This document shows positions 6,895-14,309 of a DNA stretch of 15,496 bases, in pieces. Below the pieces are notes generated by a model. The model ran no database searches and was not told where the DNA came from. It worked only from the letters and a program-made list of their open reading frames with translations. The translations under genes and the position numbers were made by a program. This DNA is from Spartobacteria bacterium UBA5019 (GTDB lineage: Bacteria; Verrucomicrobiota; Verrucomicrobiia; Chthoniobacterales; Terrimicrobiaceae). Within the stretch, counting starts at the first letter, position 1, and every line of letters starts with the position of its first letter. The stretch spans positions 1,859 to 17,354 of the forward strand of contig DGXZ01000048.1 in assembly GCA_002396485.1 (NCBI GenBank), written 5' to 3'.

Positions 6895-6913
6895 GGTGGT
6901 CTCCCCATGGCAT
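6895..6913 (+). repeat. Duplicated initiation region, copy 2
   Basis: A 19-nt match to 6253-6271 at the start of the PATR gene. It lies 37 bp after the stop of the first gene and contains the ATG at 6907 in the same relative position and frame, which supports that start. Confidence 0.8.
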
Positions 6914-8139
6914 TCCAGAATGAAGGCGGCGAATTTCCAAGCCACATGAAAACATTTTATTCCTCGTCCTCCCGGAACGAGGAAGTGCCGGTCACGGCAA
7001 AACGCCATGGCTGGCTTCGCTTGGTGGTTGCCATTGTGACTGGCATCTATTTTTGGGCACCTCAGACAACTCAATCTGGAATTGTCAATTACTTGGGTTC
7101 AGGCGACCTCAATGACAAAAAAAGCTGGAGCACCCAGAATATCCCAAATTCCAGCGATGAAGCTGTTTTTCTTATTGGCAACAGAAACATTAACTGCACA
7201 GGCGCCCTAAACTTTGGCGACATGGTTTGGAATAACAACACCAGCGCAAATATTTCGCTGAAGGCCAACGGCATTATTCGATATCTCACCCTCTCTGGAG
7301 GAGGTGGAGGCACTGCCGCGTTTCTCGCAGGCGGCTCAAGCGGAGATCTTTTGCTTATGGGAAACAGCGCCAAATCAAACACTCTCAAATTCGAGTCAGT
7401 CCCTGGCAATGGAGAACTACGGATAAAATTGGATGCGGATGGGAATTTTAATGTCCTCAACTCAGGAGCAACTCTCGACCTCTCAACAGTGATCACAGGC
7501 ACGAAATCCCTCTCAAAGACGGGCAATGGAACGCTGATTCTCGGCGCCAATAATACCTATACAGGATCAACCACAGTCAAATCCGGCACCCTCAAAGCCA
7601 ACGCAACGAATGCCCTTGGCGCGACAAGTGTCATTAATGTGCAAGGCGGTTCACTACTTGTCGCGGCATCCGAGTCCCTAAACGATAAAGCGAATATCGT
7701 CATGGGCAATGCCAAGCTGGAGTTGAGCGGCAAAGACATCACAGAGCATGTCGGCGCCCTCACCCTCACGGGAAACTCGGTAATCGATGTGCGGGAACTC
7801 CAAGGATCAAACAATTCCTTGTATTTCGCTTCCAGCTACATCAAGCAGGGATGGAGCAAAAATACCAGCCTCTCGATCTGGAACTGGGATTTCAGCGCCA
7901 CAAACCACATCTACTTCGGAACTGACTCACAAGGTCTTAGCGAAGCTCAGTTGCAACAAATTTCTTTCTACAGTGACTTCGGAAATAGTTTCATCGGCAA
8001 CGCGTTCATATCTCATACCGGCGAAATTACCACAGTTCCAGAAGCCCAGACCATAGTCGCTGCCTTGCTCCTTTTGCTGGGACTCTGCGGGAGGTGGATG
8101 GCGCGGTCAGAGGGGAAGCAAGCACAGAGCACGGAGTAG
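6907..8139 (+). CDS. PATR beta-strand-repeat exoprotein with PEP-CTERM-like sorting tail
   Basis: The protein has 410 aa from the ATG at 6907, chosen because it aligns with the 6265 start of the upstream gene; an in-frame ATG at 6889 adds six residues. A long head precedes the export segment GWLRLVVAIVTGIYFW. The body is beta-rich, with Asn/Thr/Gly-rich motifs. LSKTGNGTLILGANNTYTG, followed by STTVKSGTLKA, is a textbook autotransporter-associated beta-strand (PATR) repeat, at about residues 202-231. The region SLSIWNWDFSATNHIYFGTD with AQLQQISFYSDFG resembles the C-terminal part of verrucomicrobial PATR proteins. The tail TVPEAQ + hydrophobic LLLLLGLCG + RWMARSEGK has the layout of a PEP-CTERM exosortase signal, with VPEA in place of VPEP. 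It is probably exported and processed at the inner membrane for the surface. The last codons (AQSTE) overlap a repeat fragment at 8123-8136. Confidence 0.75.
   Translation: MAFQNEGGEFPSHMKTFYSSSSRNEEVPVTAKRHGWLRLVVAIVTGIYFWAPQTTQSGIVNYLGSGDLNDKKSWSTQNIPNSSDEAVFLIGNRNINCTGALNFGDMVWNNNTSANISLKANGIIRYLTLSGGGGGTAAFLAGGSSGDLLLMGNSAKSNTLKFESVPGNGELRIKLDADGNFNVLNSGATLDLSTVITGTKSLSKTGNGTLILGANNTYTGSTTVKSGTLKANATNALGATSVINVQGGSLLVAASESLNDKANIVMGNAKLELSGKDITEHVGALTLTGNSVIDVRELQGSNNSLYFASSYIKQGWSKNTSLSIWNWDFSATNHIYFGTDSQGLSEAQLQQISFYSDFGNSFIGNAFISHTGEITTVPEAQTIVAALLLLLGLCGRWMARSEGKQAQSTE
8123..8136 (+). repeat. Partial HRGHREH-type repeat, copy 3
   Basis: CACAGAGCACGGAG matches the CACAGAGAGCACGGAG core of copy 1 at 4103-4135, minus two bases. 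It codes the last residues of the PATR protein, directly before its TAG. Confidence 0.45.
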
Positions 8140-8196
8140 AAAATGCTTTTTAGACAAAAATTTACAGAACGAAATTCCGTGAAGCGAATCGTTCCA

Positions 8197-8220
8197 TTGG
8201 AGGGACAGCGTCCTCGCCTG
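8197..8220. repeat. Palindromic mini-repeat in the 8140-8533 intergenic region
   Basis: TTGGAGGGACAGCGTCCTCG and following bases contain a GGAC-AGC-GTCC stem. The 394 bp between the PATR stop and the Cys-rich gene hold no convincing gene. They carry this element, the inverted pair at 8257-8382 and the palindrome at 8447-8476. I recall similar elements in verrucomicrobial genomes but have not checked this. Confidence 0.35.
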
Positions 8221-8256
8221 ACCCAAAATTCAACCACGGCGGCGCACTTCAAAACC

Positions 8257-8382
8257 TGGAGGGATGACCTCCGTGTCGTCCCATTTTAGCGGCGGAGCCG
8301 CCCTTGTCTGGGATTCGCGCGCGCTCTTCGCAGACGGCGCTGCTCGCCTGAGGCTTGGGACGACACGGAGGTCATCCCTCCA
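8257..8382. repeat. Perfect 27-bp inverted repeat pair with 72-bp spacer
   Basis: The left arm 8257-8283 (starts TGGAGGGATGACCTCCGTG) and right arm 8356-8382 (starts TGGGACGACACGGAGGTC) are exact reverse complements. Each arm also contains the smaller palindrome GGAGG...CCTCC. The spacer contains GGCGGAGCCGCC and a GTCTG/CAGAC pair, so the whole could fold into a branched structure. It carries no transposase or visible ORF. It is probably a dispersed non-autonomous or REP-like repeat; a role in termination between the PATR gene and the cus cluster is possible. Confidence 0.8.
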
Positions 8383-8446
8383 TTTGGAACGAAGGGGGCG
8401 CCGCCTTTTGCCGCTCCGCCCGGAGACGCCGCTTCGCGGCTGAGAT

Positions 8447-8476
8447 GTGGGACGCCAAGGGCCTGGCGTGCCCTAC
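8447..8476. repeat. Palindromic repeat before the copper cluster
   Basis: ACGCCAAGGGCCTGGCGT (8452-8469) has a 6-bp stem extended by GGG/CCC with one bulged base. It lies about 60 bp upstream of the Cys-rich gene start and within the longer frame that could begin at 8447, which argues that this upstream frame is non-coding. Confidence 0.5.
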
Positions 8477-8533
8477 CTTGGGTTACGAACGCGCTGCCGC
8501 GCTACCAGCAAATTCGCGATTGCGTCGAGGGAA

Positions 8534-8959
8534 ATGCGGGGTAAATTACGAGTTGTGAGGCGCTTTTTTCATACGGTTCGTTTTCCGCTGGTCGCCCTTG
8601 TTTTTGCGGGATGGCTTGTCGCATCGAACCACTGCGCTCTTTCTGCATTGATCGGGGCCCGTTCGGAAAAACACATTTGCTGCAAAAAGGCGCCTGCAAC
8701 GCAGACCGGCGAATCCTGTGCCGAAAAATGCTGCAAAGCCCTCTCGACTCCGATTCCAGAGGTTCAGGCCCTGCCTGGTGGCCCTGCCTGCGATGGGCTC
8801 CTTGCGTTTCAGGATCAGCCTTCAGACGTTTCTTGGACCCATGGGCCATGGGTGTTGGCGTCGGGACCCGCGCTGCCAGATCTTGCGCCCTCTTTTTTTA
8901 TTGAGCACATCTTGGGTTCGAACCATCAAGCGATGGCCCCCCCGGATTTTGTTGCCTGA
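8534..8959 (+). CDS. Cys-rich exported protein of the copper-efflux cluster, function unknown
   Basis: The protein has 141 aa from the ATG at 8534, preceded by GAGGGAA; the frame is open to 8447, but that part translates a palindromic repeat. A basic head (MRGKLRVVRRFFHTVR) and the hydrophobic segment FPLVALVFAGWLVA (about 17-30) form an export signal, followed by SNHCALSAL. The mature part has seven Cys (34, 49, 50, 62, 66, 67, 86), including CC and CxxxCC clusters, suggesting metal or disulfide chemistry. I recall short proteins with the same SNHC + Cys cluster layout upstream of CusB-like genes in Verrucomicrobiota, without an assigned function. A periplasmic copper/silver buffer or sensor is inferred from context. 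A probable terminator (8975-8993) follows. Confidence 0.65.
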   Translation: MRGKLRVVRRFFHTVRFPLVALVFAGWLVASNHCALSALIGARSEKHICCKKAPATQTGESCAEKCCKALSTPIPEVQALPGGPACDGLLAFQDQPSDVSWTHGPWVLASGPALPDLAPSFFIEHILGSNHQAMAPPDFVA

Positions 8960-8974
8960 TTCATTCATTCCATG

Positions 8975-8993
8975 CCCGCCACGGTGCGGGTTT
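8975..8993 (+). terminator. Hairpin after the Cys-rich gene
   Basis: CCCGC (8975-8979), six-base loop, GCGGG (8986-8990), then TTTCATTTC. A short GC stem followed by a T-rich stretch 16 bp after the stop fits a weak intrinsic terminator or attenuator before the YHS-like gene. Confidence 0.45.
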
Positions 8994-9014
8994 CATTTCA
9001 AAATAATCACTCTT

Positions 9015-9245
9015 ATGAAAAAATCTCTTACTATTCTTCTACTGACATCGGCCCTCTGCTCGGCCGGAAACTATCCTCTTACAACCTGCGTGGTTTCAGG
9101 GGAAAAACTCGGTGAAATGGGCGAGCCTTATGTGTTCACCTACAAAGGCACTGAAGTCAAATTGTGCTGCGACCAGTGCAAGCCAAAGTTCGACAAGAAC
9201 CCAGCCAAGTATATGGAAAAGCTGGCTCCCCAAGCGGGCAAATAA
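9015..9245 (+). CDS. Exported YHS/TRASH-like metal-binding protein
   Basis: The protein has 76 aa; its start at 9015 gives a clear signal peptide (MKKSLTILLLTSALCSAG). The mature part YPLTTCVVSGEKLGEMGEPYVFTYKG followed by VKLCCDQCKPKFDKNPAKYMEKL is the YHS/TRASH pattern: C25 in the first knuckle, C51/C52/C55 in the second, and the DKNPAKY helix. Such domains bind Cu, Ag or similar soft metals and occur in metallochaperones and efflux-linked proteins. Placed between a Cys-rich protein and CusB, it probably delivers or senses metal in the periplasm. A strong hairpin separates it from the CusB gene. Confidence 0.8.
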   Translation: MKKSLTILLLTSALCSAGNYPLTTCVVSGEKLGEMGEPYVFTYKGTEVKLCCDQCKPKFDKNPAKYMEKLAPQAGK

Positions 9246-9249
9246 TCCC

Positions 9250-9284
9250 AATGCGGCGGTTGGTCACGCTGGCCGCCGCATTTT
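9250..9284 (+). terminator. Strong hairpin between the YHS-like and CusB genes
   Basis: AATGCGGCGG (9250-9259) and CCGCCGCATT (9273-9282) form a perfect 10-bp stem around a 13-nt loop, followed by TTCCC. It lies between the TAA at 9245 and the CusB ATG at 9298. It fits an intrinsic terminator or partial attenuator that would give more YHS protein than pump. Confidence 0.55.
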
Positions 9285-9297
9285 CCCTGCTTAAAAA

Positions 9298-10995
9298 ATG
9301 AAAACAAGTTTTCCGCTCCTGCGGTTGGCCGCCGCTTGCCTTTTTGTGGCTGTTTTTTCGGGTTGTTCGAAGCCTGCGCCTTCTGGCCCTGTGCCGAAAT
9401 TCTACCAGAGCCCGATGCACCCTTGGATCAAATCCGACAAGCCCGGGCGCTGCACGATTTGCGGCATGGAGCTTGTTCCCGTGTATGAAGGCGAGGCGGG
9501 GTTTGATAGCGACCTGGTGGTTTTGTCTGCCGCCACAAGCCAAGTGATCGGTGTGGAAACCGCGCCTGTGCAACGCGGGGAATTGAAACGCACATTGCGC
9601 CTTGCCGGGCGAATCGATGACAATGCCGAGCGCCATCGCTTCATATCCGCGCATTTTGACGGGCGGGTGGATCATCCCTTCATCGAGCAAGTCGGTGAGG
9701 AAGTGAGGGAAGGACAACCTCTCGCGCAAATTTACAGTCCCGACCTTCTCTATGTGGTTCGGGAATACCAAAATGCCATCGCCTCAAAAAACCGCACGGT
9801 TTCAGATGTCTCCGCGAGGCGCTTGATTCAGTTTGGCCTCACCGCAGGCCAGTTGGATGCCATCTCCACCCAATCCCACAACCAGTTCGGCGTGGATATT
9901 CTGTCGCCGATGACCGGCACGGTCATCAAGCGCTATGTGAATTCCGGCCAATATGTGAAAACGGGTGACCCGCTTTTTGAGCTCGGGGATTTTTCCAAAA
10001 TGTGGGTCCTCGTGACGGTGTATGAGAGTGACATTCCCTACCTCCACATCGGACAAAAAGCAGAAATCACCACGCCAGCCGCGCCAGGCAAAATCTTCGA
10101 GGGCATCCTCACCCTGGTGGACCCCAATTTTGATCCGGTTTCGCGAAGCACGACGGCGCGAATTGAAGTGCCCAATCCGCTGGTGCGCACCTCGAGGGGC
10201 GAGCGCCGCGAACTCCCGCATCGCGCGTTTGCAGAGGCTACGATGGAAGTGTCGTCAGGAGCCGGACTTCTTGTGCCGCGCACGGCCGTTCTAAATACCG
10301 GCGCACGCACCGTCGTTTTTGTGCAAAAAGATCGTGGAGCCTTTGAGCCGCGCAAAGTCTTGGTTTCTGCCTACGGCGATCATTTTGCGGAAATCTCCTC
10401 CGGCCTCGCGGAAGGGGAGATTGTCGCTACCAATGGAAACCTGCTCATGGATGCTGAATCGCAGATGAAAAATTCTGATTCGTTGGGCGCTCAGTCGCCC
10501 GCTCTCCCGGCACCTCAAAAAGTCTTCCACCCCTCGGCCCCCGAAAGCGTCTGGGATCCGATGCTGCGGAAAATTGCTGCCGTCGGCCTAGCCCTTTCGG
10601 CTGATGATCTGAAAGCGTATCAGGAAGCGATCAGTCACATACAAGAAGACTTTCCGAAATTGCCAGATACTGCCCCAGCGGATTTGCAGACAACTTGGGG
10701 GACGTTGGAGCGTTTGAGGAGCGCTGCTACTGGTCAGCAGGCATCCCTTCCCGAAGCTCGTGCGGTCTATCTTCCGATCTCGGAGGCGGCAGTGGATTTT
10801 GCCTTGGCCTTGCAATCGCATGCGATGGGTGGCGGGAGCGTCGAGGTTTTTGCCTGCCCGATGACGAAAAACGCATTTCCCGGCGCTCCTGCAAAAGCCC
10901 GTTGGTTGCAGACCGGCGGCCCATTGCAAAATCCATGGTTTGGAGCCGAGATGATTGACTGCGGGAGCAAGATCCTGCCGGAGGCGAGGCCATGA
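9298..10995 (+). CDS. cusB: CusB-type RND periplasmic adaptor lipoprotein with N-terminal metal-binding domain
   Basis: The protein has 565 aa. The lipoprotein signal ends at the lipobox FSGC (Cys23). A heavy-metal-binding domain follows: YQSPMHPWIK and CTICGMELVPVY, with M40, H41, C52, C55 and M57. Then come the membrane-fusion protein parts: a beta-barrel/lipoyl region (GRIDDNAERHRFISAHFDGRVD), a short hairpin (SPDLLYVVREYQNA), lipoyl DILSPMTGTVIKRYVNSGQYVKTGDPLFELGD and a barrel with VDPNFDPVSRSTTARIEV. The C-terminal helical extension (about 425-565) contains CPM at 520-522 and NPWFGAEMIDCG, resembling the DUF3347-type domain of Cus proteins. The adaptor links the inner-membrane pump to the outer channel and passes Cu(I)/Ag(I) to CusA. 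The stop overlaps the cusA start (ATGA), indicating translational coupling. Confidence 0.9.
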   Translation: MKTSFPLLRLAAACLFVAVFSGCSKPAPSGPVPKFYQSPMHPWIKSDKPGRCTICGMELVPVYEGEAGFDSDLVVLSAATSQVIGVETAPVQRGELKRTLRLAGRIDDNAERHRFISAHFDGRVDHPFIEQVGEEVREGQPLAQIYSPDLLYVVREYQNAIASKNRTVSDVSARRLIQFGLTAGQLDAISTQSHNQFGVDILSPMTGTVIKRYVNSGQYVKTGDPLFELGDFSKMWVLVTVYESDIPYLHIGQKAEITTPAAPGKIFEGILTLVDPNFDPVSRSTTARIEVPNPLVRTSRGERRELPHRAFAEATMEVSSGAGLLVPRTAVLNTGARTVVFVQKDRGAFEPRKVLVSAYGDHFAEISSGLAEGEIVATNGNLLMDAESQMKNSDSLGAQSPALPAPQKVFHPSAPESVWDPMLRKIAAVGLALSADDLKAYQEAISHIQEDFPKLPDTAPADLQTTWGTLERLRSAATGQQASLPEARAVYLPISEAAVDFALALQSHAMGGGSVEVFACPMTKNAFPGAPAKARWLQTGGPLQNPWFGAEMIDCGSKILPEARP

Positions 10996-13900
10996 TTTCC
11001 AGCGTCATTACCTGGTCGCTGAGGAACCGGTTTTTAGTTCTTTGCGGATTCCTTTGTCTCATGGGCCTTGGCGTCTATGCCTTAAAGCAAACGCCGGTGG
11101 ATGCGATTCCTGACCTCAGCGAAAATCAGGTCATTGTCTTTGCCGACTGGCCTGGCAGGTCGCCCAATGAGGTGGAGGATCAAGTCACTTATCCCCTCAG
11201 CACCAGTCTTCAAGGGCTCGCCGGGGTCAAAACCGTGCGCGCCACATCGATGTTCGGATTCTCGATTGTGACGATTATTTTTGAGGATTCGGTGGATAAT
11301 TACTTCGCCCGCACGCGTGTGCTGGAGCGGTTGAACTACCTCGGCGGGGAACTCCCGCAGGGCGTCATACCGCGCATTGGACCCGATGCCTCGGGACTCG
11401 GCTGGATTTATCAATACTATTTGAAGGTCGACCCCTTGGTAGCTCCATCTGGCGGCTACGATCTCGGACGCCTGCGCGCGGTGCAGGACTATTTTGTCAG
11501 GTTCCAATTGAATGCCGTGCCAGGTGTCGCCGAGGTTGCATCCGTGGGAGGCTTTGTGCGGCAATACCAGATCGACGTCTCACCCGCAAAAATGCGTGAC
11601 CGGGGAATCTTGCTCCAAGATGTCATGGAGGCTCTGGGCCGCAGCAATCTGAATGTGGGCGGTAAGGTCATCGAGGAAAACGGCATGGAATTTGTCATTC
11701 GGGGCATTGGGCTCGTGGAATCGGTATCGGATTTGGAAAAGATCGAAGTCGGCGGCCAGGAGTCGCCGATCCTGCTCCGCGATATTGCCAACATTCAGGT
11801 TGGCGGCGACTTCCGGCGAGGTGCCCTGGATATCGATGGCCATGAAGTGGTGGGCGGCATCGTGGTCATGCGCACGGGCGAAAATGCCAAGGCAGTCATT
11901 GAAGCCGTTAAAGCAAAAATTGCCGAAATGGCGCCCAGCCTGCCTCCGGGCATAAGTATCGAGCCATTCTACGACCGGAGCGATCTCATCGACCGCGCGA
12001 TCGACATGCTTCGCCGCGCCCTGATCGAAGAAATCCTCCTCGTCACATTGGCTCATGTTTTTTTCCTTTGGCACTTCCGAAGTGTCTTGATTGTAACGAT
12101 CCCCCTGCCTGCCGCGATCCTTGTATCCTTCATTCTGATGCGTGTTTTTGGAATCACGTCGAATATCATGTCACTGGCTGGCATCGCCATTGCCATCGGT
12201 GTGCTTGTGGATGCGGCAATTGTGATCACAGAAAATGTGATCCGTCATTGTGAGCAAGCGACCCACGAAAAGGGGGCTCCCCTCACAACTCAGGAAACAT
12301 ACAGCATCACTCTCGATGCAGCTGTAGGCGTGGGAAGGCCCGTTTTTTTTGCGATGGCGATCATCATTCTCGCCTTCTTGCCGGTCTTTGCTCTCGGCGG
12401 CCAGGAGGCCAAGCTATTCCACCCTTTGGCATTCACTAAAACCTTCGCTATGGGCGCTGCCACCCTGCTGGCCGTGACTCTGGTGCCGGTTCTCTGCGCG
12501 GCGCTGGTGAGGGGGCCATTTCAGCCTGAGAGCCAAAATCGCATCATGCGTCCTTTGCTGAGAATTTACGGTCCCATCCTCGATTGGTCGTTGTGCCATG
12601 GTCGAGTCGTTCTCGCACTGGCAGCCATTCTCCTCGCTGGGGCAATGATTTTGGCCCTGGGTGTTCCAGACTCCCTGCGCGTTGCGGTTTCCAAGGCTTC
12701 TCCAAGCCTCTCGGAGGCCTTGCCGCAAGGGATCGGAAGCGAATTCATGCCGCTGCTCGATGAGGGTTCGCTTTTGTTCATGCCCGTTCTGCTGCCCAGC
12801 ACTTCGCTCACAGAGGTGAAACGCATCATGTCCTGGCAGGATCAAACCATCAAATCCGTTCCCGAGGTGTTATCCGCCACGGGAAAACTCGGGCGCGCCG
12901 AGTCCGCCACCGACCCCGCTCCGGTGGAAATGATCGAAACTACGATCCTCCTAAAACCCAAGAATCAATGGCGCAAAGGTCTTACCAAGGATTCTTTGAT
13001 CGCGGAACTCACCCAAAAACTCTCCACCGTTCCCGGTTATGTGCCGGGATTTTTGCAGCCGATAGAAAACCGGCTTTTGATGCTCAGCACAGGGATCCGA
13101 GCGCAGGTGGGAGTCAAAATCCTCGGGGGCGATCTGGATACCCTCCAGCGCGTGGCATTCGAGGTGGAGCGTATTGTTCGCGAGGTGCCGGGGGCTGTCG
13201 GCGTCGCGCCCTCCCGGATTCAGGCCAAGCCATATTTGGAAATCATTCCCGACCGCTTCCAGATCGCTCAATTTGGTCTCACCATGCGGGATGTGATGGA
13301 TTATGTCGAAGCAGGTTTGGGTGGAATCAATACGGGAACGACTATCCAAGGCCGTGAGCGAATCCCGATTCAAATCCGCTTTCAACGGGCCGACCGCGAG
13401 GATATCGAGCGAATCGGCGACATTCCTGTTTCCGCAAAAAACGGGGCGTCGATTCCTCTCCGCCAGTTGGCTGAAATCAAACGAACCATCGGCCCGAGTG
13501 AAATCTCGAGTGAAAACGGGCGACTTCGCCTATTTGTTCAGTCCAATGTCAGCGGTCGCGACCTCGGGGGATTCGTCCATGAAGTGAAGGAGCGCCTCCG
13601 CCGGGAACTCCAACTCCCCGCTGGAGTCACTCTGGAATACAGCGGTCAGTTCGAAAACCTGATTCAGGCGGCAAAAACACTGAGTCGTATCATTCCAGTG
13701 GTGCTTTTGATTATTTTCATCCTGCTTTACCAGACATTCCATTCCTTTGCGGAAGCCTCCCATGTCTTGATGGCAGTGCCATTTGCTCTCACTGGCGGCG
13801 TATTTTTACAATGGTTGCTTGGCTATCATTTCAGTGTCGCAGTATGGGTCGGATACATTGCACTTTTTGGAACGGCCATTCAGACCGGCATTGTGATGGT

Positions 13901-14198
13901 CACCTATTTGGAGACATCCCTGAAAAAGAAGCGTCTCCAGCGTGGTTCGGATTTTAACCATGATGATCTGCTTGCTGCCGTAAAAGAAGGGGCTTTCCTT
14001 CGGCTGCGTCCCAAAGTCATGACCGTATCCACCGTCGTCGCGAGTCTGATCCCGATCATGTGGAGCACGCAAACCGGGGCCGAAGTGATGAAGCCATTGG
14101 CAGCCCCTGTGATTGGCGGAATGCTTTCCAGCCTTATCCATATCCTCATCGTCACACCCGTGATTTTCGCTTGGCTGCACGCAAGACGCAAATTATAG
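10992..14198 (+). CDS. cusA: CusA-type Cu(I)/Ag(I) efflux RND permease
   Basis: The protein has 1068 aa, close to E. coli CusA (1047). The inner-membrane N-terminus (NRFLVLCGFLCLMGLGVYAL) and DAIPDLSENQVIV are typical of heavy-metal RND pumps. The TM4 segment AIAIGVLVDAAIVITENV carries D407, the proton-relay Asp. The three methionines of the CusA metal site are all there: M597 (LLFMPVLL), M647 (PVEMIETT) and M697 (RLLMLSTGI), with the same 50-residue spacing as in CusA, which indicates Cu(I)/Ag(I) rather than Zn/Co. K1008 (RLRPKVMT) matches CusA Lys984, but CusA Glu939 appears to be Gln964 (AIQTGIVM), a variant I recall from other family members. It forms a trimer and is powered by proton influx. 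No outer-membrane channel gene follows. Confidence 0.93.
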   Translation: MISSVITWSLRNRFLVLCGFLCLMGLGVYALKQTPVDAIPDLSENQVIVFADWPGRSPNEVEDQVTYPLSTSLQGLAGVKTVRATSMFGFSIVTIIFEDSVDNYFARTRVLERLNYLGGELPQGVIPRIGPDASGLGWIYQYYLKVDPLVAPSGGYDLGRLRAVQDYFVRFQLNAVPGVAEVASVGGFVRQYQIDVSPAKMRDRGILLQDVMEALGRSNLNVGGKVIEENGMEFVIRGIGLVESVSDLEKIEVGGQESPILLRDIANIQVGGDFRRGALDIDGHEVVGGIVVMRTGENAKAVIEAVKAKIAEMAPSLPPGISIEPFYDRSDLIDRAIDMLRRALIEEILLVTLAHVFFLWHFRSVLIVTIPLPAAILVSFILMRVFGITSNIMSLAGIAIAIGVLVDAAIVITENVIRHCEQATHEKGAPLTTQETYSITLDAAVGVGRPVFFAMAIIILAFLPVFALGGQEAKLFHPLAFTKTFAMGAATLLAVTLVPVLCAALVRGPFQPESQNRIMRPLLRIYGPILDWSLCHGRVVLALAAILLAGAMILALGVPDSLRVAVSKASPSLSEALPQGIGSEFMPLLDEGSLLFMPVLLPSTSLTEVKRIMSWQDQTIKSVPEVLSATGKLGRAESATDPAPVEMIETTILLKPKNQWRKGLTKDSLIAELTQKLSTVPGYVPGFLQPIENRLLMLSTGIRAQVGVKILGGDLDTLQRVAFEVERIVREVPGAVGVAPSRIQAKPYLEIIPDRFQIAQFGLTMRDVMDYVEAGLGGINTGTTIQGRERIPIQIRFQRADREDIERIGDIPVSAKNGASIPLRQLAEIKRTIGPSEISSENGRLRLFVQSNVSGRDLGGFVHEVKERLRRELQLPAGVTLEYSGQFENLIQAAKTLSRIIPVVLLIIFILLYQTFHSFAEASHVLMAVPFALTGGVFLQWLLGYHFSVAVWVGYIALFGTAIQTGIVMVTYLETSLKKKRLQRGSDFNHDDLLAAVKEGAFLRLRPKVMTVSTVVASLIPIMWSTQTGAEVMKPLAAPVIGGMLSSLIHILIVTPVIFAWLHARRKL

Positions 14199-14309
14199 CG
14201 GTGCCTCTGTGAGCGCCGGGCGGGGCGACTGGACGCAGAACTTTGGCAAAATCGATTTTGAGAAGAAATTTCCGAATTGCAGGCTTTTTCTAAATCTATA
14301 ATTCATGGC

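Noticed and set aside
6467..6949. 160-aa overlapping frame in the disordered-protein gene
   Set aside because: It has no signal or domain and overlaps both neighbours. The 6265 frame shares N-terminal similarity with the downstream protein and is preferred.
8257..8382. CRISPR or attachment-site interpretation of the inverted pair
   Set aside because: There are only two arms, in inverted rather than direct orientation, with one spacer and no cas or integrase gene nearby.
8447..8533. N-terminal extension of the Cys-rich protein
   Set aside because: These codons translate a palindromic repeat. The ATG at 8534 has a GAGG-containing ribosome site and yields a proper signal sequence.
8355..8558. 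67-aa open frame
   Set aside because: It is made of the right repeat arm and other palindromes, with no domain and no ribosome site.
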